DNA of 64,000 nt from Tyto alba (taxonomy: Eukaryota; Chordata; Aves; Strigiformes; Tytonidae): NCBI RefSeq assembly GCF_018691265.1, contig NW_024881279.1, positions 3,935,243 to 3,999,242 of the forward strand. The letters are read 5' to 3'. Shown here piece by piece: positions 1 to 52,300 of this stretch. Numbering within the stretch: the first letter of the stretch is position 1; each line of letters starts with the position of its first letter. The translations under genes were made by a program, and so were the position numbers. The notes below the pieces were generated by a model. The model did no database searches. It worked only from the letters and a program-made list of their open reading frames with translations, and had not been told where the DNA came from.

Positions 1-2841
1 AGCATGAGCTTTTGATAAGTTTTATTGTAAAATATAAAGAAAAAAAGCATTTACAGTATGTATAGAGAGCACTTTGTGTGATTCTTTTTTGCCCCTTCTC
101 TTCTATACTGGGTTACTGCAAATGCACTGTGTGAGCGGTGCTATATAACACATCAAAGTAAATACAAATGTATTTCAAATGTTGCACACTAATACTGTGT
201 TGGTACAAATCTCTACTAAAGTTGATGTATTAAAAATAGTCTCATATATTTTATAAATTAGAGGGGAAATTCACATGTACAAGCATTACAAGAGGAGGCT
301 TTCTCAGGCAAAGCTGATTTTTATTTTTCCATTGCACATTGTCCAGTGTATGTGTTTGGTGCTGAAAATTATTATGTCTGTCTTGAGATAAACGAACCTG
401 AATTTTAGCAAGACTTACAGGGTAGGGATGTGCTGTTGACATGCTGTAGCTCTGTACGTACAGGATAGTACACCACTGACACCAACGTGTGAATTAGCCC
501 AGTGGTGAAAAGGCTCATCTGTCAAGCAATAAAGAAAAAACACCCCAAGTCCACCTACTAAGGTTCCCAAAGCTTTTTCAACAGGCCTTGTGGGGCTGAC
601 TTGATTCACCTGCTGAAAAAGCTTTTGTCTGGAGGATGACAGCAGGAGCCTGGTTTTGGTGAGAGTTGGGAGCACACAGAGATTTGAAAGATGGATGAAG
701 TTGGGGCGAGGGGAATAAGCAGCTGGAGATGTTGTTCAGATGCAAGTGGAGAAAGAAAAAAAAGGTGAAAACCCCTTCAGTTTGGAAAACAGCCCCTGAT
801 CACTTAGCAGCAAGCCATGCCATACATTTCTCATAAGGCTCTGCCTGAATTATTTTGCTCGAGCTGTGCTACATCTATTTTTGGGCTGCCCTACGAGGCT
901 GTGGCTGGTCCCCTCACTCCCCTCGCATGCTTCATCCTGGGGCGGTGGGCAGGAGGAAGGCTTCGCTGCCATGGCCGGGTGGGAATTCCCATCAAGATTC
1001 CTGGTGCTACTTCTAGACTTGTGCTTCAGTGGATTTGAAGGATACATTAAAGTCCAGGATGAATAAGGAAATCATGTAGAAAAATTGTAGTCCTGTGTGG
1101 CTGAAATATAAAGCTGTAGCAAAAGAGGCAAATACTTGTCTATTAAAATGCAAATGAGTGCTAAAATGTTGCTCTCTGCTCTTCACAATTTAGGTATTGA
1201 CAAAAGTGTTTGAATTCTGTTTTCTTCAGCTATAGCTTTTAAAGTTAATCACAAATCTTCACTAGTTTTCAATGTCCTCAATGAAGTTTGGGGAAAGAGA
1301 TAAAAAAGCGCTTAGCCTGCAGTCCCTTCACCTTTTATTTGGAGAGAAAAATAATTAATTTGTTGGGTTATTTTTGGCCATATATTGCTCAAATATTTGT
1401 CCATGAAGAAGGGGCAAGATGTTTGGGATGCCCCGTGCTTGGGAAAGCTTTGTGCCTTCAGAAGTGAGAACTTAGTGTAGTTAGTACACTTCAGGGATGC
1501 TATTAATTTTCCCACGGGTGTTCAGAGCTACCAGTGGTTAATCTGTTTTAAACTACGCAGACATAACATACGCAGCAAACTGCCCCCATGAAGTGCCTGT
1601 TTGAACAAGCTGTGGGGATGGTAGTGCCAGGCTCGGTGCTCTGGCACGTGGGGCTGGACGAAGCCACCGGATGGGTGCAGGGCAGGACCAGCCATGGACC
1701 ACCAGCACTGGATCCTGCACGTTTAACACAGAAACTGCTGCTCCAAACCTTTATATTTACAACAAGGCTCTCTTTTTATTCTGCTGGACACTAAGTGTCT
1801 GATGGAGACAATTTTTAGCTTAATGCAAGACACTTCAGCTAAATTGGCAGTAGGCTCTGGACAATTTTCCAGTCTTGCTGGCCACAGCACATGCCACAGG
1901 TCCATATTTCTTTGGTGGTGGTAGCAATTCAGGGCAGTACTATGCTTTCCACTCCAGCATTTTTCCTGCCCTATTTGTTTTAGAAATTGCCACTGTGATT
2001 TTTGCCGATGTGGTCCACGTGAGGGGAGAAAGAGCAAAGCCACACCGAGATGTTATTTACAAACTTGACTGCATCCCCTTCCCCTGTTAAAAAATGAAGG
2101 CTATGGAAGATATGAAAATATAAAAAAAAAAAAAAGAAAAAAGAATCACATAAAGACTTTTCAGGCTTGAGAAAATGCCTTGCCTTGAGAGAATAAAATC
2201 TGCTTAAGAAATCTGATGTATCTACAGGATTGAAATAATTTTACAGAGAGGAAATACTGAGTAATTTTGTCTATGGGATAAAGATGGCATCCTGCGTGCC
2301 AATGGTTGGATGCCAGAGTCAGCCAGCTTCAAAGCTGAAGTTGTGTTTAATACAGAGCTAAATTTTTGCTGAGCAAGCTCCGGAATTGGAAAACTGCCGA
2401 GGGAGCGGGGCTCGCTGGAGCCTGTTGCCTGCGTCAATACGTGGTATCATCCTGGAGGAGTTCAGCTGTGCTCAACACAGCAGGGAATTTTATTTGCACT
2501 AGGCCTGGATGTGCTGATGATCTGGATGAAGAGAACAACCTGAAGCTTAGCTGTCAGGTGGGATATAGACCATTTTGGATCAGCCACTTGAAAGGAAGTG
2601 ATGCTAGTGAGGGTAATTAATAAGCCGGTAGTTAGCCTCTACTTCTGGTTCACCAATATTTTTGACACTATAATTCAAAGGAGTTGTCTTTAATTCCATG
2701 TAAAAATAAGACTGGAGCCCAGTGCAACAGTCCAAATACAGAGAAATATAATATAACTGCTCATATTGAATTGTCTGCACAACAGGGTGTCGAGGGCTGA
2801 TGTTAGGAAAATTCTGCATTCCTAATGCTCAGAAACTGCTT

Positions 2842-2859
2842 ACAGTAGGTACAGTAGGT
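2842..2859. repeat. Short tandem repeat, ACAGTAGGT twice
   Basis: Two exact adjacent copies of a 9-mer, followed by a third partial start. Minor feature. Confidence 0.85.
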
Positions 2860-4828
2860 ACTGGCCTGCAGGGTGCAGCTACGCTAAAAGAGATGAGGGT
2901 TGAAAGTAGGAGATAATACAGTTGTTTGAAAAAATAAAAATTGCTAGGCAATGCCTTATTACTCTTTTCTAGCTTGGTTGGACCTGCCTAAGGGAAAGAA
3001 ATGTCAGTGTCCAAGGTGCCAGCCTGGTGTCCCTGCCTGACTCAACTCAGATCAGGCTTTGCAAGCCCTCAAAGCAAATCCCCCATAGAAATTATGCTCT
3101 TCCCTGTGCAGAAACTTCCCTCCACTTTCTGGAAGATAGTTAACACTGAGTTTACCATGGCCTTAAATAAAACATGAAGAACTCTCCCTCTTCAATACTC
3201 CTTGCAGTAAAAAAAATGAAATCTCCTCTTCAGGTATCGCTCCACTCCCTGCTCTGCCGGGATAACTGGGCGGTTGAGGAGCCGGTCGTCACCGCAGCCT
3301 CTTGCTGCACGTTACAGGGGACCTGGCAAGCGCCCGGCTCTTGGGTTGGGCGTTCGATGGCCATCAGCCACGCACGGCCTCACGTGGCGGGGAGAAACCG
3401 TTGATAATACAGGAACTGAAGTTTTACTTCTGGAAATGCCAGTGCTCTGACCTTTGTAAATTGGGATGGGCTTCTTGTTTGATTTAGTGCTTGTCTTGTT
3501 TACCAGATACAGCCAGCTTTTTGCTCTCTGCTGTGCTTACTGCCTTTATCCGATGGCTTTGGACAAGTGTCAAAGACACCATAGACTGCCAAGGGTTAGA
3601 TGCTGATGTGCTTAATTAAACAAGCTTCTAGGCCACAGCAATTTGCATGGTAGAAGCACCACAGCAGGGTGCTTTTTTTTTTTTTTTTAATTTTTTCTTC
3701 AAGTTAGTATTGGCCACTGATTAAAATAAATAATTACTTTTTTTTTTGGTCTTGTTTTTTGCCTTGCAACTACAAGTATTTGGAGAATATGCCCCACAGT
3801 CCCCCATGTTTCCCAAACATAAGATGAGACATGCAAGAACCTTTTGTTCAGGTCTGAGTTTTGTGCTACTAGCATGAGCTTTCATTCCTTTTTCAGGAAT
3901 TTTTTTTTTTTTTTTTTTCCTTGCAATGGGAGACAAACAATTACAAGGAGGAATAAAAAAAAACGAAGGCAAACAGAGCTTCTTTACCAGCCAGTCATGT
4001 CTGTGAGGACTGTAAGTTACCCGAGCAGCCTGTGCCGAGGCGCTGAGGGTCATTAACAGCAGTGTGCAAAGGCACCGGTACATCTTCCCACCGGGCTGCG
4101 CGGGGCCGACCTTTAATGCTGTACACGCTGCTGAACTGAGTTATGGGCATCAATTCAGCCGGTGCAGAGAGTAGATTGCAAAGAACATAACAAGTAGCAC
4201 TGGTCATGCTCAAACCATCCTGCTCTGCCTGTAAGGGTTGTAAATCCTACCTCATCGTACTGGGCAGCCGTGGGATTTCAGCATCCAAGGTATTTTGGCA
4301 AATGCATCAGGCTGGGCTGCAACAGCCAGCTCGCATTGCACGCAATTAAAAAATAAAGTCGTAGTTGCAGCTCTGTATCTGCAGCCGCCTTCATCACACA
4401 GCCCCAGCCCGGGCACAAGCCCTGAGTCAGTGCCTTTGCATTTTGGGGACAGCCTGATTTTTACCAGATGCCAGCAGAGGTGAGATTCCTGCCTGCCTGT
4501 CGCTTTTCTCTGTTTTCAGGGTCATTTGAAAGAAATCCTCATAGCCTTGCTATTTTATTCTTTATTTTTAGAGATTAGTGTTAAAAAAGAACCAAGGTTC
4601 TTGTGGAGGCAGGTTAAAAAGAAAGGTGACATTTCAGGTGTCTTTTTCTTCCTTTAGCTCTCCTCCCAGGCTCACTGTGCTTGGCTGGGAATTTGTCCTG
4701 TCTCCAACACCAAATATCGGTCACAGCATCTCTTATGCAAAAGAAACACAGGGGTTTTCCTGGTCTCCAGATGAAGTGATTACCCTCGTGTTTTATTTCA
4801 GTCTGCTTCAAAAAATAACAAGGGGGGG

Positions 4829-4856
<28 letters not shown>
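4829..4856. repeat. A28 homopolymer preceded by G7
   Basis: There are 28 uninterrupted A on the plus strand, directly after seven G. No poly(A) signal or gene-like sequence was seen immediately upstream. Confidence 0.95.
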
Positions 4857-4859
<3 letters not shown>

Positions 4860-6401
4860 ATCTCTTGCTCCAGTGAGGATAGGGTAAAGCAGGCAGCTCT
4901 GGGTGGTAGACACCATGGTGTTGCAGTACCAGGGTAGAGGTGCATGAAGTGGGAAGGAGGGGTGAAATTTGGGAAGGAATTCAAAGCCTTTGTGGAACAG
5001 CAACTGGTGGTACCTGTCATGAAAGCACACGGCTGGCAGTGGGGGGTTTGTGCGAGGGAGGGCAGAGGGGACGCTTGCGGGGCTGCACGGGGATGAGCTC
5101 TTGGGAGCAAGTAGCAGCACTAGAAGAGGTAAATGTAACATTGATCTCTGCTTTGTTTGCCATAACCTAACTATATTGAAGGGGCTTGGGGTTGGTTTGG
5201 TTGTTTTTATTTTTTTTGTTGGCCCAAGAGAAAATGTGCAAAGCGGTGAGCCGGGCAATAAATGCAAGTTTTGGATGGGAGGTAGAGTGGGACCTGTTAC
5301 CCAGTGCGGAAAGCAAGCGCTGGCTGCTCGCCTTTTGGGATGCACCTTGTTAGAACAAGTGGGATATACCCCCAGGTTTCCTAAGGGAGAAATTATCTGA
5401 GCAGGAGGTGGAGAGTCATAGGATATGCAGCAGACAGGGAATGAAGACCAACAGTATACGTGTAACCCTAGGGACATTCACTTAAAATAAAGGCCTGAAT
5501 GGGGAGGGACAAAGGGGGCGTTAGGGAAAAAAAAAACATACAGACATCATGGCGTGCCTGTATCTTTGAGGAATAACCAGGTTATTGCATTCATGTCAAC
5601 TCTTACGTCTCCCCCTCAGTTCTCACTTTTCTGTTCATTTTGTTGGCCTGCTGCAGGGTCATACGGGGAATTAGCTGTTATCTCCTCACAGAATTGCGAT
5701 CTTGGCCTTTTTATCTGTACCTAGCACACTATTGGGCACTCCAGTAATTAAGACTTAATCATGGTATAAATCAAGTAAATAAGTACTTGTCGACAGGTCA
5801 CCAGGACTCGTGTGTCTCTTGTGGCCACAGAGGTTAACACAGCCAAACGGCCCGACTGCTGCAAGGTGGTGCAGGGTGTTCAATGCCCCCCTCGCTGAGC
5901 CCCTTTTGCAAGGGTGACCGAGCAGCCCTGGCAGGTTCCCATCTCCCACCCATCCTGCAGGCATGCTCACCTCTGCTTACCAAAATCTTTTGGGACTTTT
6001 TTTGATTTTTTTTTGCAGTGGTAAAAAAAAAAGAAAAAAAAATTGGAGCATTAGATGATAAGGATATCTTACTTATTGTCACAGATTCCAAATTAAGGCA
6101 CTTGTGAGTTTTCTCTCCAATTTAAAAGAACAGTGGATGGTTTCTAAATAGTCACCGAAATGCATAGTTAAAGTTGTTAAGTAAAAACTCTCACTCATTC
6201 AGAAATTGAAAATACTGAGGGAAATACTAAGTCAAAACAGTATTTCCATTATACTGCTGTTTAACCCCAGCAATGAACAGAAAATGCATCTGATCTTGGG
6301 ACTAGAGTCCTACTGACAACCAGGGACTATTTTTTCCATGATTCTAGTGTCAGAATATCCAGAATAACTAAATGGTCATTAACTCAATTTAAATTCATTT
6401 C

Positions 6402-6422
6402 AATTAATCACTGTGATTAATT
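6402..6422. repeat. Perfect inverted repeat, 10-nt arms, 1-nt centre
   Basis: The left arm AATTAATCAC (6402-6411) and right arm GTGATTAATT (6413-6422) are exact reverse complements around a single T at 6412. It sits in a cluster of TAAT/ATTA motifs at 6361-6450. Confidence 0.9.
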
Positions 6423-9236
6423 AATTTATTAGCTATGAATTAATTGTGAATCAGTGGAGAACACGAAGGGAGTGGGAAAGAAACTGCAAACAAGGAAATG
6501 TAGTCTCTTTTTGACAGAGTTGAAAGGCAAAAATGAGCTGAAACATTTTTTGAGTATATATAAAAGATCTGTGTCATAAAAAAAGTAAAATCAGAGTAAC
6601 AAATGTGCAGCACTTTAATGTCAGATTTGACTGTCATTGGAACTGTTCACAAGTAGTGTGGACAATCTAAGTTGTACTTCATTTTCTAAGTATGATATAT
6701 AACCATTAGGATAATTTAGAAAACACATCACCAGAACTTGGGCTGAAGAGGGAAGAAAGGGAACATCTTTGGAAGGTCCAAGTGGGATTTTTCAAGTGAA
6801 CGCTATTCCAATATTTTGCGACAAACAGGAAGAAGTGAGGTCTGTTACACATCTTTCACAGCCTATATATAAACCAGCCTCAAGAATATTTACCTGAACA
6901 GATATATACAGTTTTTTTTTTTTTAATATTCTTAAAAAAGTAATATTTGCTTGATCTATGACACAATGAACGTCTCTACAGGGAAACTTACCATAGGCAT
7001 AATAAAATATTCAAGAAGTCATAAAAGATAACACAAGAGCAGTGTCTGGCCTTGGTAAAACACATTTAGGATGATTGCAATGTATGGATACAGCTTTGTT
7101 CAAGAAAGGAGTTGTGCATATTTAAAGGTACTTACAAAGCTGGTCTTCTCCTTTCCTTGACATGGGTATGTTTCCTAACCAGATGAGTAGAAAATCATGG
7201 ACACCATGCATTGCTAAAGGAAGGCTATGCCAATCTGTTTTCTATGTCTGTGTTGCAATGATGGGATAGTCTCTTCTAACCCCTATGGCTCATAAGTGAA
7301 AAGAAATGTAGGTTTCAGCCTCTGGGTGTTGAAGGGCAACTTCAAGGACTCCATGTTTAATGAATTCATAGGATTCAGCTCCCCTTCTTCGTCTGTCTGA
7401 ACAGATTTTTATATATTCTCTATAGAACCGAAATGGTTTAAATTACTTCAGGTCTACAGCCATGCTAAAATGCTACTCTTTTGGTAAAGTTTAACATTTA
7501 AAGCAAAAATTACCAGTGTTAGTCTGCATCCTTCTCACCTAAAATCCCTCTGTGTGAATTGTGAAATGGGTGATTTTAAGCATCTGTGTTGGAAAACAAT
7601 CACTGTGCCAGTACATATCACTGGATGCGCTCAGCAGCTGCTTTCATACAAACTCTGGGCAACGAGGTCATTTGCAGAATTAAGCCAGGTCTTTCGAAAG
7701 GCCGATGGGTGGCTCCGATGCAACAGATGTTGACCTTCAGAAAGAGATTTCACCCACCTCAAGACCACAATTTCAAAGCACTGTGTGAGGTACCACTGCT
7801 TGGATGAGCCCATTCATGGTGGCAGCGATGCTCACCTGGTTTGCACCGTTTTGAGAGCCACAGCTGCTCTTGCCCTGATTGCTTTGTGGCGATGGATGCA
7901 GAAAGTTACAAAAACACAACTAGAAAAGTTTTTATATCTTCCAAATGTGCAAATGGTTCTATATTTTTATGGGAACTCAACTGAAATTTCTCAAGACCAG
8001 CTGTTGCATTCCAGGGTAATTCAGCTGGTTTTACATGAATCTCTTCGCCCATAACTAAAAGATAATTGACTATAAACAAGTGTACTATAAATGGGAAGAA
8101 AAAAAATCTCAAAGAAAAACTGTTTCCCAGGATGTCTGAAAAGAAATAGGCAAATTAAGGCTATGACTAGAAAATGAGTGAGTTTTCTATTAAAAATACC
8201 CTCTGTCATTGTAGCTATTATTTTATGAAGAACTAAGTGACTTCAGCGCTACTAAATATTTAATGAGAGAAACCAACAGTTTCTAGAAGTGTTGCTGCCT
8301 CCTATGGGAATAACTGTAACTAATTCTCTGCCCTGGAAGAGCAGATTTTGCATATTGTGTCCAAGCTGACCGCACTCACAAGCTGCTGAAAGCCTAATGC
8401 CCCCTTCCCAACAAAATTTTTTACAAACTCTGATCCCGCCCTCAGTGGGGCTTTTACCCACTCTAATGGCCTGGTTATTTCATGCCAAATTTCTCAAATA
8501 CAATCACACAAATATGCATTAGAAGAGGGGTCAATCACAACATTGCCTTCAGTATTACCAAGAGCAAAATTAAGCGCAGAAGAAAGCGAGCTGACAGTTA
8601 CTATTTCTGTTATGCCTTCCTTCTGAAATCACATTTGTGAATCCTCTCAAAGTCATCTTGCAGAGAAAACTGATCAGTTTTCATTAAATCGCTCTCCTAG
8701 GTTTCTATGGGTTGAAAACTGCTCTCTGATGCTTAGTTTCCCTCATCACCCAAAGGTGAATTTTAACTGCTGTCATTGCTTCTGTAGCCTCTCTGTGTCG
8801 GAGTGGGTTAGTCAGCACAGCTAACAGGCAAGGTATACAGGAAAGAAAACTGATGACTTGAACATAACATAAAATCTCTTCAGTATGGAAACTCAAAATC
8901 TGTTTTGTTCTACAGAATCACTAGGTTTCGTGGCTTATACGATATCTCAGTGGAGATATTATTCGCTTCCCAGCATTTTTCTCATAACCACAAATCATAC
9001 CCCTAAATAAAAAATATCCCTTCAAAACCACTTCCTATTAGCAGAGCATACCTTATATTATAAAACTTGCAAGTAGACCAGTGTTGTACCATGAAGCCTA
9101 TACAGGGTTTTTTTGTTTTTTCTTTTTTTTTTTTTTTTTCTCCCAGTGTAAAAATATACAATGCTACTGCTCAATTGTTGCAGTGTAAAGGTCCAACTGG
9201 CACTTGCCTACTGAAGGCTCTACTGTTCTTGCCCTT

Positions 9237-49309
<40,073 letters not shown>

Positions 49310-52300
49310 CTACTCTGCCTTCCTTCTTCCTCATTCCAGGATGAACTTCAAAGGATTTTGGCAAGGAGATGGATTATCTATGCGATAACAAAACCCTAAA
49401 CTATAAAGCCAAGCAGGCAACACAGAAATGGAATCTGCCACAATTGATCTTGCTGCATTGTTTTCCTGAGGCATCCAGCAGTAGTTGTGGCACGAGGGCA
49501 CTAAGATGGGTCCTCTGTCCAGCCTCCTGCAATAGTTAGGTCTACAAAGCAGTCAGCAACAGGAGAACAAGCAAAAGCTCTCCTGCTTGAGACCATCTAG
49601 GATTGTTTCTCTAGAGGACTCCTACCAAGATCCTTTGAAAAGGCACAGGAATGACTCGGGTCCTTGCCTTGAAGAAGCAGAATTAAGGGAAGACTGTTGT
49701 CACTGAAATACAAATAAACCCAGTTTTAAATTGCTCAAATCACAAAAGCTCCTTTACCAAATGCAGCCACATATTGAATCTGAGATACAGATGTTCTTTT
49801 AACCAAGGAGTGAGAAGCTTTGAAATATTTTAGTTAAATTTGAAAAAAATAAAAAAAAAAAATCAGTTATTTTGACTTGTATACACCACCAAAAGAAACA
49901 CTTGAGGCAGCAGGCCTTACTGAAAACCATGCCAACATCTCTCTGAAACCACACCACGTCCCATCATTTCCTTCTGGCCAATGCTCACAAGATGTGTCTG
50001 CATATTTTGCCATGTGTGGCCACAGAGACAGGGAAGCCATTTGATACCAGAATTACCGTGAGTGAAGATTGTCATTATTAAGCATTTCAGCAGCAGTGAG
50101 CCAGCAACAGGGCAATCAGGCCACATTGTCAAAGCTGCTGCAGTCACAATTTTATCATTCACACGATGTTTTCTGCTTAGTCTCATTCACAGGCTCCGCA
50201 AGAAGAAAGCCCTGAAACTATATTGTATATAAATGCTGAAAAGCGGTCTTTCCATGTAATAGCCCATTGAGAACAATGGGGCATGTTCACAGCACTTTGG
50301 TGTTACATTGCTTCAGCCAACTCAGGAACTTGGGCTGGGGAACGAAACACCCTCTCCTGGCCCCAAGGCCCCTCCTTCCTCCCGTCCACTGGCATTAACT
50401 GTGGTAAAACAGGGATCAAAGAGACCCATGCTGCCTCACCTAAGGCCATGTGCTTTGGGAAAAGCCACTTCCAGCAGTGCTGACACTATAAAATGGCATA
50501 GGGGGTCAGGTTACTCCCTCCCACGAGCTAGCAAAATTACTCTTCATCCTACTTGCTCGCTTCCCATCTCTGTTGTTACGACCCGCACAAGATCTGTGTA
50601 TCGCTCACAGTGTATCTGCGTTGGTAAGATCTAAATGCTACGTACACTTTCTTCCAGACCTCTGAAGAAGCGCTGACTTTCAGTGAATCCAAACACTCAT
50701 TTTTATCATGTCAGTTCACAGCTTAAGATGTGATTTCGCCTTAAAAGTTAACAGGTTTGGTGGGAAAATCTTGCATGCGTTTATGGGGCTTGCACTATGG
50801 AAATGCAGGGAATAAAAATAAACAACCCCAGTATCTACTTTTGCAAGCATCATTTTACATCTCTTCACATAACCTCTAATTGAAAAATTGCTTTAACCTC
50901 TCTTGAGTAGTAAATCTGTTAAATCGGTTCACTAAAATATTCAGTCTCTTTCAGTAGCCTTGCGAGGCCTGGAGGGACTCACTTCAATGCACTGGTCTAG
51001 CAACTGGTTGTGAACACTTAGTGCAAATCTTGCTTGTGCAGCAGGACCCAAGCAGCTCTGCATCCTTTTCCTTCCTGCTTCTTCCACCTAAGTGATAAGT
51101 TAATTGAACGTGCCACTAATTGTATTCACCACTGTAGATCTGAGGCTGACTTAGGGCTGCAAAGATCAATATAGCATTGCCTGTCATGCCTGCCAGCGGC
51201 TAGCCATTCTCCCACTTAATATTCCTAGTGCTATTTTAGAAAGAATACAAGCTGTTGTAAAGAAAAGGTAGCTAGAGTTTTGATATATGGTTGATCAAAA
51301 ATAGGAATGTTTGACCAGCTGAACCATCAAGCAGTTTCTGCACCTGAAACCTTGAAATCTGCATGGGGAGATGGAGGAAGATTGGGAAGAGAAGGAGAAC
51401 ATCACCCAGCACCCAAGGTCACGGAGTGTGTGAGCAGCAAAGCAAGGAATAGGTAATACATCATTAAATCACATCACCCTCAGGTACCTGCTGCAGGAGA
51501 TCAGAGATGTGGCAACTCTGGGCCCATAGCCGGGGTGATGTCCCATCCCACCACCCTCATCCCACTGCCTGAAGCATATAAACAGCACATAGGGGCTAAT
51601 AATGTAGTTATTTTCTGTGTAAAAGAGAGCTCCTTTTTATGAATAAAATATTTGGAGTGTACATGACAGGATAAAGAACTGATAATTACAATAATTTGTA
51701 GCATGGAGCAGGGCTAATGAGGACATTTTTTCTTGAGAAGAAATGAAATAGAGGGTCATTCATTTACTGGAGAATTGTTTTTTCATCTTACTGCTGTTTT
51801 CCTTAATTCCCTCTGCTGCTCCTCACACTGCTTTGAGTTCCTTGGCTCATGCTGGGCTCCCATCAGCTCCCTCTTCAGCAACATTTTTTGAGTGCTTTAT
51901 TATAGGAGAATTTAAGGCTCCCTGCCCATCTTTCAAATGACAGCTAAAAAGGCTTTGGTTTTACATTTTAGAAGCACACTAATGAAAAATACATTAACTT
52001 TTAATTAAGAAGACACCTTGCATAGCTGCCATTCTTGGATGAACCATAACAAACCAAGAGACGACTTTTTATGTTAAAGCATGTAATTACTACACACCAC
52101 TTAAACAATACACACACACTCCTTTTTTTGCGTATTTCTATGGAGTATGTTTGAGGGCATCTTATTACTGATACATCAGAGAGCACCTTATTAACATGTA
52201 AAAGCCTTTCTACTGATACAGGATTATTCTGTGTGGCTTTAGTCATTGCTTTATTGTTATCTGTAGAAAAGATTTCCTTACATAACCAAGTATATCGGGG

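Larger units (their letters stand above)
1..9236. other. FSTL4 3' UTR plus downstream non-coding sequence
   Basis: No supportable gene was found on either strand. The 3' UTR of FSTL4 must begin at 9236 and run leftward, but its end is unresolved. Minus-strand poly(A)-signal-like hexamers occur at 8259-8264, 7356-7361, 6922-6927 and 6613-6618 (ATTAAA type), and at 6425-6430 and 21-26 (AATAAA type). None has a context that singles it out. The stretch also holds T-runs at 3673-3688, 3900-3918 and 9123-9139, an A28 run at 4829-4856, and an AT palindrome at 6402-6422. In human, HSPA4 lies in this direction (recall), but no HSPA4 coding sequence is visible. Confidence 0.6.

Noticed and set aside
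4614..5477. 287-codon minus-strand open frame, the longest in the window
   Set aside because: It runs through the poly-T complement of the A28 run (a phenylalanine string) and is low in recognisable structure. No domain, no splice logic and no start context; best explained as chance.
1..9000. A neighbouring gene (for example HSPA4) on the left side
   Set aside because: No HSP70-type motif or spliceable coding sequence was seen on either strand.
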